DNA of 48,127 nt from Phycisphaeraceae bacterium (GTDB lineage: Bacteria; Planctomycetota; Phycisphaerae; Phycisphaerales; UBA1924). The translations under genes were made by a program, and so were the position numbers. Positions within the stretch are counted from its first letter, which is position 1. Every line of letters starts with the position of its first letter. The notes under the pieces are model-generated. The model searched no databases. It saw only the letters and a list, made by a program, of their open reading frames with translations, and was not told where the DNA came from. Positions 8,051-15,536 of this stretch are shown in pieces. The stretch covers positions 1 to 48,127 of the forward strand of contig BQJQ01000001.1 of NCBI GenBank assembly GCA_021604785.1, read 5' to 3'.

Positions 8051-9079
8051 ATGACGATGGAGACCAAGCTCGCGTTGTTTGGGGGCGTGGTGCCCGGGGC
8101 GATCACGCTCGGGGTGCTGGTGCTCGTGTGGCGCGTGCTGGCGCGCGCCGAAGAGCAGCACGAGCCGGAACGCGAGGGCGTGCGTGCATGGATCGGGCCC
8201 GTCTGGGCGGGGCCGGTGCTCGTCGCGGTGGCGCTGGTGCTCGGGGATTACACCAAGCACGGGTGGCCGACGCTCTGGCCCGACAGCAACGTGTACCGGT
8301 ACCCGCACGCGTTGGGCGTGTTTGCGCTGGCGGGGCTGATCGAGGCGTTCGTGCGCTTGCCGGTGTGGGGGGCGTGGTGTGTGCGCGCGGTCGCGTTCGC
8401 GGGGGTGTTCTGGATGCTCGCCGAGGGGTACCACCCGGGCGCGGTGCCGACGCCCTGGTTCGTGGGGCTGATGGGCGCGGGTGCTTTGGGCGGGGCGACG
8501 GTCGCGACGATGGCGGACCGGGGGGCCGCGTTGCTGCCCGGGTGGCGGGCGCCGGCGCTGGTCGGGGTGCTGTTCGCGGGGGCGGGGCCGATCGTGCACG
8601 TCGGCGGGCTGTCGTACGGCATGCACGCGGCGGCGCCCATGATCGCGTTCGGGGTCGCGGGGGCGATCGCGGGGTTGATCGCGCCGCGACTGACGCTCGA
8701 ACGCGGGGCGATGACGGCGGTGGTGGGCGTGGTGTACGTGCTGATGATCGGGGCGGGCGTGCAGACGGAGGCGCTTTCGGTGGCGTCACTCGTGGCGCTC
8801 GGGCTGGCCCCGGGGGCGTTCGGGCTGGCGTGGTTCGTGCGCACGCGGCGGCCGATGGCGCGGGTCGGGATCGTCGCGGCGGGGCTGATCGTGCTGCTGG
8901 GGGTCTCGCTCGGGCTGGCGATGATCGCGTCGGGGGGTTCGAGTGAGGAAGAGGAGTACGACCCGTTCGCGCGCGCATCGGGGGCGGGGACGCCCCGGAT
9001 CGCCGAACTCGCGGTCGCTCGCTTGAGGGGGGAAGACGATGGGCTCGACGAACATCGAGGGCGCGCTCGCCGCGGGTGA
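8051..9079 (+). CDS. Polytopic membrane protein of unknown function
   Basis: A 342-residue protein with about nine or ten hydrophobic helices rich in Gly, Ala and Val, starting at an ATG preceded by GGAGCGGGCG. The last 45 residues are charged and cytosolic-looking (S-S-E-E-E-E-Y-D-P-F, then basic). No family was recognised and there are no obvious transporter or enzyme motifs. Its 3' end overlaps the next gene by 41 bases, which suggests cotranscription with the acetyltransferase. Confidence 0.7.
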   Translation: MTMETKLALFGGVVPGAITLGVLVLVWRVLARAEEQHEPEREGVRAWIGPVWAGPVLVAVALVLGDYTKHGWPTLWPDSNVYRYPHALGVFALAGLIEAFVRLPVWGAWCVRAVAFAGVFWMLAEGYHPGAVPTPWFVGLMGAGALGGATVATMADRGAALLPGWRAPALVGVLFAGAGPIVHVGGLSYGMHAAAPMIAFGVAGAIAGLIAPRLTLERGAMTAVVGVVYVLMIGAGVQTEALSVASLVALGLAPGAFGLAWFVRTRRPMARVGIVAAGLIVLLGVSLGLAMIASGGSSEEEEYDPFARASGAGTPRIAELAVARLRGEDDGLDEHRGRARRG

Positions 9080-9620
9080 TCTGGTCGCGTTGCGGCACCC
9101 GCGGGCTGCGGACCTCGAAGAATGGTGCGAGCTGAAGCGCTCGAGCGCGGCGCACCTGGCGCCGACGTCGCCCATCTCCGAGCACGGGGACAACATGGAG
9201 GCCGAGTTTGCGCGCGTGCTCGACGGGTACGACTCGGAGACGACGCAGCGGCACCTGATCGTTCGCGTTGAGGACGGGGCGATCGTCGGGATGGTCGGGC
9301 TGAGCCAGATCTTCCGGCGGGCGTTTTGCAACTGTTTTCTGGGGTACTGGGTGGGCGATGGGCACCTGCGCCGGGGGTACGGCACCGAGGGTTCGCGGTT
9401 GGCGGTGGACCGGGCGTTTCGCGATCTCGGGCTGCACCGGGTGGAAGCGAACATCATGCCCACGAACACGGCGTCGATCGCGCTGGTGCGGTCGCTCGGG
9501 TTCGCGTTCGAGGGGTACTCGCGGAAGTACCTTCAGATCGCGGGCGCATGGGAGGACCACACGCGCTGGGCGGTAACGGCCGAAGGCTGGGCGGGCGGCG
9601 GGACTCCTGACGCCGGTTGA
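9039..9620 (+). CDS. GNAT N-acetyltransferase, RimJ/RimL type
   Basis: A 193-residue acetyl-CoA-dependent acetyltransferase resembling those that modify ribosomal protein N-termini or small-molecule amines. The acetyl-CoA loop is in R-R-G-Y-G-T-E-G (about residues 111-118). The typical RimJ-like end follows: H-R-V-E-A-N-I-M-P-T-N-T-A-S-I-A-L-V-R-S-L-G-F in short form, then G-Y-S-R-K-Y-L. The start at 9039 lies inside the end of the membrane protein gene and has a purine-rich GGGGGAAG upstream. The substrate cannot be told. Confidence 0.88.
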   Translation: MGSTNIEGALAAGDLVALRHPRAADLEEWCELKRSSAAHLAPTSPISEHGDNMEAEFARVLDGYDSETTQRHLIVRVEDGAIVGMVGLSQIFRRAFCNCFLGYWVGDGHLRRGYGTEGSRLAVDRAFRDLGLHRVEANIMPTNTASIALVRSLGFAFEGYSRKYLQIAGAWEDHTRWAVTAEGWAGGGTPDAG

Positions 9621-9688
9621 AACAGCTTCCTGCGTCGGTGCCGTGGGCGGCGCGCCGGCGCCGATCCGCCCGAGCCATTGAGCAGTGG

Positions 9689-9730
9689 AAAAAACAACGC
9701 ACGCGGGGGATGAGCCCGCGTGTGTTGTTG
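9689..9730. terminator. Strong hairpin, intrinsic terminator for the leftward dockerin gene
   Basis: A 15-bp stem (9693-9707 with 9715-9729, one G-T wobble) surrounds a 7-nt loop. On the minus strand it is followed by six T bases, the classic layout for ending the leftward gene at 9777. On the plus strand the hairpin is followed by a T/G-rich stretch and may also stop the GNAT transcript. Confidence 0.85.
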
Positions 9731-9776
9731 TGTTCAGCCGGGGCGATGGGGCACGCCTCGGTTGTGTGGTGATCGG

Positions 9777-11045
9777 TTAGTCGGGGAAGGGGTACGGGTA
9801 GTCGTCGCCGCCGTCGGGACCGACGCACCCGGAGAGGAAGGACTCGACGAAGGCGTCGATGTCGTCCACGTTGAGAACCTCGTCGCCGGTCAGGTCCGCG
9901 GCGAGGTTGCCCTCGAGGAAGAGGGAGACGAACGCGTCCACGTCGTCGACGTTGAGGACGCCGTTGCCGTCGAGGTCGGCGGGGCAGCCGAGGAGCTCGA
10001 GAGAGGCGCCGGTGTCGCCGCCGCCGGAGAGGATCGCTTCGACGTCCCACGGGTCGGCGGGGTTGAGGGCGAGGTCGTAGTCGAGGTTGAAATTGGAGGG
10101 CAGGGGGATGTCGAAGGGGACGGCGGTGCCCAGCGGGGGAAGGAGGCCGTCGAAGATGCCCGAGTCGTTGGCGACGGTGACGGCTCCGTTCTCGACGCGG
10201 AACTCGATGCGCCCTTCCTGGCCCGGGGCGACGTGCGTGGGCGGGATATCCACGACGAGGTCCATCTCGGCGGTGTCCACCGTGAGCCCGGCGGGGTTCC
10301 AGTCGATGAGACCGGTGTCGTCGAAGTCGAGGTCGATGTCCAGGAGGACGGCATCGACGGTGACGCCCGTGTTGAGGTTGGTGGCGATGAAGTGGACGGG
10401 GTCGGCGAGTGCGGAGGCGCCCACGCCGCCGCCGACGGCGTCGGAGTAGAAGGACGTGCCCCACTGGATGAATCCGCTGGCGAGCTGTGTGCCGCCGCGG
10501 ACGGATATGCCGCAGGAGCTGTAGGCGTAGGTGAACGCGGCGCCGCGACCCTGCACGCCGGCCTGCACACCGCCGGAAGAGCCGAACGAGCCCTGGATGT
10601 GGTACGGGGGTGTCGCGGACCAGGGCGCCACGGTCAGCGAGTTGCACGCGATGGCGAACGAGGGCGGGAAGTCCACGAGGGTGCAGGCGGAGCCGCTGGC
10701 GCCGGCGTTGGAGATCTGGCTGGACTGCCAATCGCAGGGGACGGCCGAACCAGCGAGGCCCGAGTTGAAGCAGGTGGGCGAGCCGAAGGAGTCGGTGCCG
10801 AAGCCGTCGAACTCGGGGTGGGACTGCGCCGGGACGGAGTCCCAGTCCGAGCCTTGGGTGGACTGCACCCAGGCGTGCCGGAACTCGGAGAACCAGACGG
10901 AGACGACGTCGCCGGCGGGCTGGAGGTCGAAGGTGTGCGAGACGGAGTAGGAGTTCTGTTGGAATGACTGGGCGGTTGCCGTCGCGGTGCACCCGGCGAG
11001 GGTGAGGGCGACGATTGCTCGGGTTGTTGTGGTCTGCGTGTTCAT
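9777..11045 (-). CDS. Secreted protein with C-terminal GC-type dockerin
   Basis: A 422-residue exported protein. A signal peptide (about 1-25, ending T-A-T-A-Q) precedes a Ser/Gly-rich beta-type region with no recognised enzyme domain. The C-terminus carries two dockerin-like repeats, C-P-A-D-L-D-G-N-G-V-L-N-V-D-D and A-D-L-T-G-D-E-V-L-N-V-D-D, each followed by (V/I)-D-A-F-V, and then S-G-C. These Ca-binding loops belong to the 'GC-type' dockerins seen mainly in Phycisphaerae; their partner is not known. A short acidic tail (D-D-Y-P-Y-P-F-P-D) follows the GC. The start at 11045 gives the best signal peptide. Confidence 0.85.
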   Translation of the reverse strand: MNTQTTTTRAIVALTLAGCTATATAQSFQQNSYSVSHTFDLQPAGDVVSVWFSEFRHAWVQSTQGSDWDSVPAQSHPEFDGFGTDSFGSPTCFNSGLAGSAVPCDWQSSQISNAGASGSACTLVDFPPSFAIACNSLTVAPWSATPPYHIQGSFGSSGGVQAGVQGRGAAFTYAYSSCGISVRGGTQLASGFIQWGTSFYSDAVGGGVGASALADPVHFIATNLNTGVTVDAVLLDIDLDFDDTGLIDWNPAGLTVDTAEMDLVVDIPPTHVAPGQEGRIEFRVENGAVTVANDSGIFDGLLPPLGTAVPFDIPLPSNFNLDYDLALNPADPWDVEAILSGGGDTGASLELLGCPADLDGNGVLNVDDVDAFVSLFLEGNLAADLTGDEVLNVDDIDAFVESFLSGCVGPDGGDDYPYPFPD

Positions 11046-11178
11046 TGGGGGAGCCCCCTTTTGGACGGGCACGCGGGCGGGCCGACGGTCGGTCCGGATC
11101 GCGGCCGCGTGCCGCACAAGGGTTGAGCGGCGGGCGGGGGCGGGGGTCACGGGGATTCTGGGGAATTGACGGGCGCAG

Positions 11179-11206
11179 AAAAAAAGCCCCGCGTGTGCGG
11201 GGCTTT
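11179..11206 (-). terminator. Intrinsic terminator downstream of tRNA-Ser(GCU)
   Basis: A perfect 10-bp stem, AAAGCCCCGC with GCGGGGCTTT, surrounds a 4-nt loop. On the minus strand it is followed by a run of Ts. It sits seven bases past the tRNA 3' end and ends its transcript before the dockerin gene. Confidence 0.9.
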
Positions 11207-11212
11207 CGTGAG

Positions 11213-11302
11213 CGGAACGGGAGGGATTCGAACCCTCGGTACGGGTTTACCCCGTACACCGGATTAGCAATCCGGCCCCTTCAGCCTCTCGGGCACCGTT
11301 CC
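11213..11302 (-). tRNA. tRNA-Ser (anticodon GCU)
   Basis: A 90-nt class II tRNA on the minus strand. The acceptor stem is GGAACGG paired with CCGTTCC, with discriminator G. The anticodon stem CCGGA/TCCGG holds the loop TTGCTAA, anticodon GCT at 11266-11268, reading AGC/AGU codons. The long variable arm and the T-loop GTTCGAAT are typical of tRNA-Ser. CCA is not encoded. Confidence 0.96.
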
Positions 11303-11395
11303 GGGATGAGCCGGGTGGGCTGAGGGGTGAGGGTAGGTCCGGGCGCGGCGGGGAACAACGGGCGAGGGGCCCGGCGTCGCCCCGGCGGGCGGGGG

Positions 11396-11662
11396 TCAGC
11401 CCTCGTCGTTGCGGGTCTCGATGAGCGAGCGGAGGTACTTGTTCTCGCGGCGGGTGGCTTCGAGGTCGAAGACGAGGTACTTGACGCTCAGGCGGAGGTA
11501 GTCCAGGGACTCCTGGAGCTCGCCGATGGTCTTCTTCATCTTCTGGTGACGCTGGCGGGACTCGGCGGCGAGGGTCTCGAGCTTGGGGCGCTCGGACTCG
11601 GGGAGGGAGCCGATCTGCGCGAGGAGCTCGCCGAGCTTGGACTGGAATTCGTTCTCGGTCAT
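11396..11662 (-). CDS. Small coiled-coil protein of unknown function
   Basis: An 88-residue charged, helical protein starting M-T-E-N-E-F-Q-S-K-L. Heptad spacing of Leu/Ile/Val runs through most of it, for example L-E-T-L-A-A-E and the segment from K-M-K-K-T-I-G-E-L to N-K-Y-L-R-S-L-I, so it probably forms a dimeric coiled coil in the cytosol. It has no membrane segment and no recognised domain. The ribosome-binding site is weak. The stretch 11663-11915 upstream holds no gene I can support. Confidence 0.65.
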   Translation of the reverse strand: MTENEFQSKLGELLAQIGSLPESERPKLETLAAESRQRHQKMKKTIGELQESLDYLRLSVKYLVFDLEATRRENKYLRSLIETRNDEG

Positions 11663-11915
11663 GGGAGGGATTCCTATCTCTTCTCTTGCGTTGTCGATGG
11701 GCCGGTGGGGCACATCAGGCCGGGGAGTGTTCCCCGTCCGGATGACCCTTTATCAACCGGCGCGCCGACTCGTGCCGGAGTTGGGCGAGGGCGTGGGTGT
11801 CCGAGAAGATGTGTGTCTGGGCGTCCGTGCCGCGAGGGGCGCCGATCCTCGGCGCGTTCTCGGGCCTCGATCCTCGAGGGGCCCGGGTGGGTTTGGGCGG
11901 GGACGTTGACTGGGG

Positions 11916-12515
11916 TCAACGCCCGCGGTTCACTCGCTTCAACGCGTCGCGGGCGGCCGCGGGGGCGTCTGCGATGATGGGCGCCAGCTCCGCGGGCGCG
12001 AGGGTCTTGCACTCGGACACGACCTTCTTGAGGTGCGCGTCGAGGGTGTTCTTCCAGCGGTCGAAGGCGCTCTCGAGCTCGTGGCGGTTGAATAAGGAGA
12101 GCGGGTCGGCGGTGCCGGTTCTGTCGGTCGCCCAGGTGAAGAGGTCGGCGGGCGAGGACCCGTATCGGTACTGAGCGAGCGTTCCCTTGAGGCGTGCCGC
12201 TGGGGTGGCAAACGGGTCGGTCGCGCTGTCGGGGAGCTGGCCCAGGGACCGCTCGGCGTCGTCTCTGGTCGCAGGCGCGGGCTCGGCGATGGCCGAGGCG
12301 TCGGCGGAGACAGGGCGGAGCTGGACAAAAGCTGTCGAGATGGTCTTGAGCCCCTCGCGGTCGAAGCGGACCTGGAGCCGCTGGCAGACGCGGCCGTCCT
12401 GGCGGGCGGGGGCGGCGGAGGTGACGATGCCGGTGCCCCACTCGGGCTTGGTGGGGTGGAGTACGCGATCGCCCATGGAGAAGGTGGGCTCGGTGGCGGC
12501 GGGCGTCTGGGGCAT
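11916..12515 (-). CDS. DUF3553-domain protein
   Basis: A 199-residue protein. Near the N-terminus (about residues 14-60) it has the DUF3553 pattern G-D-R-V-L-H-P-T-K-P-E-W-G-T-G-I-V followed by a beta-strand-rich segment ending S-T-A-F-V-Q-L. That SH3-like fold resembles the CarD/UvrD-C small beta domain that contacts RNA polymerase or nucleic acids; a transcription link is inference. The remaining 130 residues are helical with conserved-looking W-K-N-T-L-D-A-H-L-K-K. It diverges from rpoZ across 210 bases, which fits a transcription-related role. Confidence 0.75.
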   Translation of the reverse strand: MPQTPAATEPTFSMGDRVLHPTKPEWGTGIVTSAAPARQDGRVCQRLQVRFDREGLKTISTAFVQLRPVSADASAIAEPAPATRDDAERSLGQLPDSATDPFATPAARLKGTLAQYRYGSSPADLFTWATDRTGTADPLSLFNRHELESAFDRWKNTLDAHLKKVVSECKTLAPAELAPIIADAPAAARDALKRVNRGR

Positions 12516-12725
12516 TGTGGGGCTCTGCGGGGGGATCCCGGTGCGTGGCGCGGCGGTGGCCCGCGGGCGGGTGTCGCTTCGCGAGGGGATGGGGTCTACA
12601 GTCAGTATCGTGGTTGTGGGGCCTCCGGCCCCGTCTGGACGCGTCGTGAGACGATCGCGGAAGCATAGGCGAGCCGCCCTGATGGGGGCTTGGTCGGTGC
12701 CCGCGGGTGATTCAAAGGGTGGCGG

Positions 12726-12965
12726 ATGATCGAAGCTCTCAAGAGTGACGAAATCGTCGAGAAGGCCGGCGGTCGGTTCAAGCTTTGCACGCTGATTCAG
12801 CGTCGGCTTGAGCAGTTGATCGAGGGCGCGCGGCCGCTGGTCGAGCGCGAGGGCCGGTCGGACCTGGAGCTGGTGATCGAGGAGATCCTCCAGGACAAGA
12901 TCACGCTGACGTTCGACACCCCCACCGCTGTGGGCGCGAGCGCGGCGGACGAGCCGCTGCTCTGA
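12726..12965 (+). CDS. rpoZ: DNA-directed RNA polymerase omega subunit
   Basis: A 79-residue omega-like subunit. The N-terminal conserved region reads G-G-R-F-K-L-C-T-L-I-Q-R-R-L-E-Q-L, followed by the helix E-L-V-I-E-E-I-L-Q-D-K-I-T, matching the RpoZ pattern of 'nRFkLv ... RarqL' and 'aLrEI ... ki'. Omega helps assemble RNA polymerase by clamping the beta' subunit. The next gene is a CoaC-type flavoprotein 25 bases downstream; rpoZ followed by coaBC is a common bacterial order, which supports the call. Confidence 0.85.
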   Translation: MIEALKSDEIVEKAGGRFKLCTLIQRRLEQLIEGARPLVEREGRSDLELVIEEILQDKITLTFDTPTAVGASAADEPLL

Positions 12966-12990
12966 AGCGGACGGCGCGGGGCACAGCATC

Positions 12991-13617
12991 GTGAGCAAGG
13001 ACGGAGCGAGCACGGGCGGCGGGGCGGACCCGCTGGACCCGGCGTGGCTGCGCGCGCACGTCGAAGGCAAGCGGATCCTCGTTGGGATCACCGGCGGGAT
13101 CGCGGTGTACAAGGTGTGCACCGTGGTGAGCCGGCTGGCGCAGGCGGGGGCCGAGGTGACGGTCGCGATGACCGAGCCGGCGACGCGGTTCGTGACGGCG
13201 CTGACGTTTCAGGCGCTGAGCGGGCGGCCGGTCTATACCAGCGCGTGGCAGCACGTTGAGTCGCACGACCCCCAGCACATCGCGCTGGCGCGGGACGCGG
13301 ACGCCGCGGTCGTGGCGCCGTGCACGATGGACTTCCTGGCATCGCTGGCGACGGGGCGGGCGAACAACGTGGTGTCGCTGATCCTGTCGGCGGTCGATCG
13401 GGCCAAGACGCCCGTGCTGCTGGCGCCGGCGATGAACGAGGTGATGTGGAATCAGCCGGCGACGCGGCGGAACCTGGCGCAGGTGGAGGCCGACGGGTTC
13501 GGGCTGATCGCGCCCGGGACGGGGTGGCAGGCGTGCCGGACCGACGGAGAGGGGCGGATGGCCGAGCCCGGGGAGATCGCGGCGGCGGTGGTTGGGGCGC
13601 TCGGCGCCCGGGCGTAG
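12991..13617 (+). CDS. Phosphopantothenoylcysteine decarboxylase (CoaC-type flavoprotein)
   Basis: A 208-residue FMN-dependent decarboxylase converting 4'-phosphopantothenoylcysteine to 4'-phosphopantetheine in coenzyme A synthesis. The Rossmann start I-L-V-G-I-T-G-G-I-A-V-Y-K, the catalytic His in Q-H-I-A-L-A, the P-A-M-N-E-V-M-W motif and A-C-R-T-D-G-E-G-R-M with the active Cys are all present. It lacks the CoaB synthetase domain usually fused in bacterial CoaBC, so CoaB must be encoded separately. The start is GTG at 12991. It ends seven bases before the convergent peptidase gene. Confidence 0.92.
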   Translation: MSKDGASTGGGADPLDPAWLRAHVEGKRILVGITGGIAVYKVCTVVSRLAQAGAEVTVAMTEPATRFVTALTFQALSGRPVYTSAWQHVESHDPQHIALARDADAAVVAPCTMDFLASLATGRANNVVSLILSAVDRAKTPVLLAPAMNEVMWNQPATRRNLAQVEADGFGLIAPGTGWQACRTDGEGRMAEPGEIAAAVVGALGARA

Positions 13618-13624
13618 CGGGGTA

Positions 13625-14596
13625 CTACGGCCTGGCGATTTCGATCGCCCGATCGAGGACGGGGTCTTGTCCATTGTCCGTGTCGTCCCACTTCACAGCG
13701 ATGTCCGGCTTGATGCCGACGCCTTCGAGTGCGCTCCCGTCGGGCGCGTACACGCGCCACGAGGGAAGGTAGAGCGTGACGCCGTTCGCCAGCTCGTGGG
13801 GGCGGGCGTTGGCGGACGCGCCGAAGGTCGTCTCGCCCACGAGGGTCGAGCCGGCGCCGTGTCGCATCATGTGGATGAATGTCTCGTTGCTGCTGCAGCA
13901 GACCGGGCCGATGAGCGTGAGCACCTTGCCGCGGTAGGGCTCGGCGTTCTTCTCGGGAGCGAGCGCGCGCTCGTGCCGACGTGAGAAACCGGTCGGAGAA
14001 GAAGGGTCCACGAGCTCGACGAGTTCGACGACATGCTCGCGTTCAAAGAAGCACCGCGCGACGAGCTCGGCGAGGGAGTCGTCCCCGCCGCCGTTTGGGC
14101 GCACGTCGATGATGATCGCGGGTTTGTCGTGCATCGCCTCGATCGCGCCGACCGCCGGCTCGATGTCGCCACTCCAGCTCGTGATGAGGAGATAACCTAC
14201 ATCGCCTTCGAGCGTGCCGGCCCAGACATTCCGCGAGCGTTGGTCCAGGTCTGCGACGCGTTCGCGCACAGCGTCCATGGAGAAATTGGGTTTGACCTCC
14301 GGGTTGTACACCTGGCGGCGCCCCTGCCCTGAGTCGATCGCGATGTGGACGTCCTCGGCTTTGGAAAGCACACCCCCGAGCACGGTCGCGAAGGCCGCGG
14401 GGCTCGACGCCGAAAGCAGGTCCGGCGTGGTGGCATCCAACTCGGCGTCCCAATCGATCGCCAAGCGGTCGGCGTGGGCGTAGCGCTCGTCCAACGCATC
14501 GCGGATCTGCCCGATCGCGGCTCGGTTGGCGTCCTGGCTGCCCTGAGCCGGCGATGCTGAAGCGACCGCCAGGGTCAGGACCATGGTGGTGAACAT
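13625..14596 (-). CDS. Secreted S41-family peptidase
   Basis: A 323-residue exported serine peptidase of the C-terminal processing/tail-specific type. A signal peptide spans about 1-20 (cleavage near A-S-P-A-Q). The S41 core is visible: V-G-Y-L-L-I-T-S-W at the start, I-I-D-V-R-P-N-G-G-G-D in the middle, nucleophile region C-C-S-S-N-E-T-F, and G-E-T-T-F-G-A-S. I see no PDZ domain. The ATG at 14596 is preferred over one 24 bases upstream because AGGAGC lies just ahead of it. The substrate is unknown. Confidence 0.9.
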   Translation of the reverse strand: MFTTMVLTLAVASASPAQGSQDANRAAIGQIRDALDERYAHADRLAIDWDAELDATTPDLLSASSPAAFATVLGGVLSKAEDVHIAIDSGQGRRQVYNPEVKPNFSMDAVRERVADLDQRSRNVWAGTLEGDVGYLLITSWSGDIEPAVGAIEAMHDKPAIIIDVRPNGGGDDSLAELVARCFFEREHVVELVELVDPSSPTGFSRRHERALAPEKNAEPYRGKVLTLIGPVCCSSNETFIHMMRHGAGSTLVGETTFGASANARPHELANGVTLYLPSWRVYAPDGSALEGVGIKPDIAVKWDDTDNGQDPVLDRAIEIARP

Positions 14597-14757
14597 GGAA
14601 TAGCTCCTGCTCGAGTGCATTCGGGGGTACGCGCCGTGCCCAGCGTGAATACGCCGGCCCAGACCGAGCGTTACGCCTCCCGTCGGAGCGACGACGGGGA
14701 TCGCCGCCCATGGTTCACCCGGCTACACTTTCGGCCCGCGAGGGACAGCCCGCGCGT

Positions 14758-14844
14758 GGAGAGGTGGCAGAGCGGTTGAATGCGCCGGATTCGAAATCCG
14801 GTTGGGCTTTCGGGTCCACGGGGGTTCGAATCCCCCCCTCTCCG
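14758..14844 (+). tRNA. tRNA-Ser (anticodon CGA)
   Basis: An 87-nt class II tRNA. The acceptor stem is GGAGAGG/CCTCTCC with discriminator G at 14844. The anticodon stem CCGGA/TCCGG encloses TTCGAAA, anticodon CGA at 14792-14794, reading UCG. A long variable arm and the T-loop GTTCGAAT are present. CCA is not encoded. Confidence 0.96.
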
Positions 14845-15079
14845 TTCTGGCGACGAGGTTCCCGGCCTGCCGGTTCCAGACCGGGAATTGGACGACCCGG
14901 AGCTCCTCGACGCTCGCTCGGACTTCACTCCGCTCACGCTGCGGGTGATCGTTAAGCAGGCTGGCGACAATCACGCTCAACGGCTGCTCGGGGTACAGAT
15001 TTCGGGTCATACAGCAGGGGATCGCAGGGATCAGAGCGAGTCACCGTCTCGGCCGAGTCATTGGTCCCTGCGGAAACAC
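14845..15079. other. Non-coding stretch after tRNA-Ser(CGA)
   Basis: This gap and the 161 bases before the tRNA (14597-14757) hold no complete gene that I can support. A possible oxidoreductase remnant is listed separately. Apparent reading frames across the tRNA are translations of tRNA sequence. No clear terminator for the tRNA was found. Confidence 0.5.
14918..15022 (+). pseudogene. Possible remnant of a pyridine nucleotide-disulfide oxidoreductase
   Basis: Translated on the plus strand, this stretch gives D-F-T-P-L-T-L-R-V-I-V-K-Q and then R-L-L-G-V-Q-I-S-G-H-T-A-G-D. That resembles the start of the dimerisation domain of flavin disulfide reductases (typically '...rlLGvqivG..Agd'). No upstream FAD or NAD domain and no continuation is seen, so if real it is a decayed fragment next to the tRNA. 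It may also be chance similarity. Confidence 0.25.
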
Positions 15080-15505
15080 TCACCGGGCCGGGCGGATCTC
15101 CAGCCGCCAGTACCGAACCGCGTCCGACCCGGAGTTCGCACGGAACCGCTGTTCAAACTGTGGCTCCAGAAAGACCCGCTGCCATTCGCTCGCGCCGATC
15201 TGCATCTCGTCGGCGTCGAACCAGAGCGCCCGATGCTGAATCCATACAGGGTTCTGCGCGATGCTCCGCACGGGAACCTCGAGCGACGCGACCTGGCCGG
15301 GCGACCCGGGTGTCCATCCGATGCGCGCAAAGTCGCTCACGATCGCCCCGGCCAGAGCTGGGTGCACCGCGATGCTCGGGTACTGCTCGACGGGCAAGGG
15401 ATCCTGCAGCGCCGAGTTCGGTGCGATCTTGGTCGGCTGACACCCTGCTACGCCCATCGCCGCTCCCGCGACCGAGCACGCCGCCAACATCTTGATCATC
15501 CTCAT
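15080..15505 (-). CDS. YcfL-like (DUF1425) lipoprotein
   Basis: A 141-residue predicted lipoprotein with a signal ending G-V-A-G-C, Cys at residue 22. The mature part has the pattern N-P-V-W-I-Q-H-R-A-L-W-F-D-A-D-E-M, close to the 'vqYrf.WyDa.G' centre of the YcfL/DUF1425 family, and then R-V-F-L-E-P. YcfL is of unknown function but in enterobacteria is encoded beside lpoB, a penicillin-binding-protein activator. Here it is the last gene of a four-lipoprotein operon that also has LpoB-like proteins, so the context repeats. Family call moderate. Confidence 0.72.
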   Translation of the reverse strand: MRMIKMLAACSVAGAAMGVAGCQPTKIAPNSALQDPLPVEQYPSIAVHPALAGAIVSDFARIGWTPGSPGQVASLEVPVRSIAQNPVWIQHRALWFDADEMQIGASEWQRVFLEPQFEQRFRANSGSDAVRYWRLEIRPAR

Positions 15506-15536
15506 CGCAAACTCCTTCCCGCGCCAAATCGCGCGC

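Noticed and set aside
8103-9560. Long minus-strand open frame across the membrane protein and GNAT genes
   Set aside because: Very Pro/Arg/Ser-rich low-complexity translation opposite two genes with good starts and recognisable protein character.
14723-15010. Minus-strand reading frames across tRNA-Ser(CGA)
   Set aside because: The translation is largely of the tRNA itself, a known source of false small proteins.
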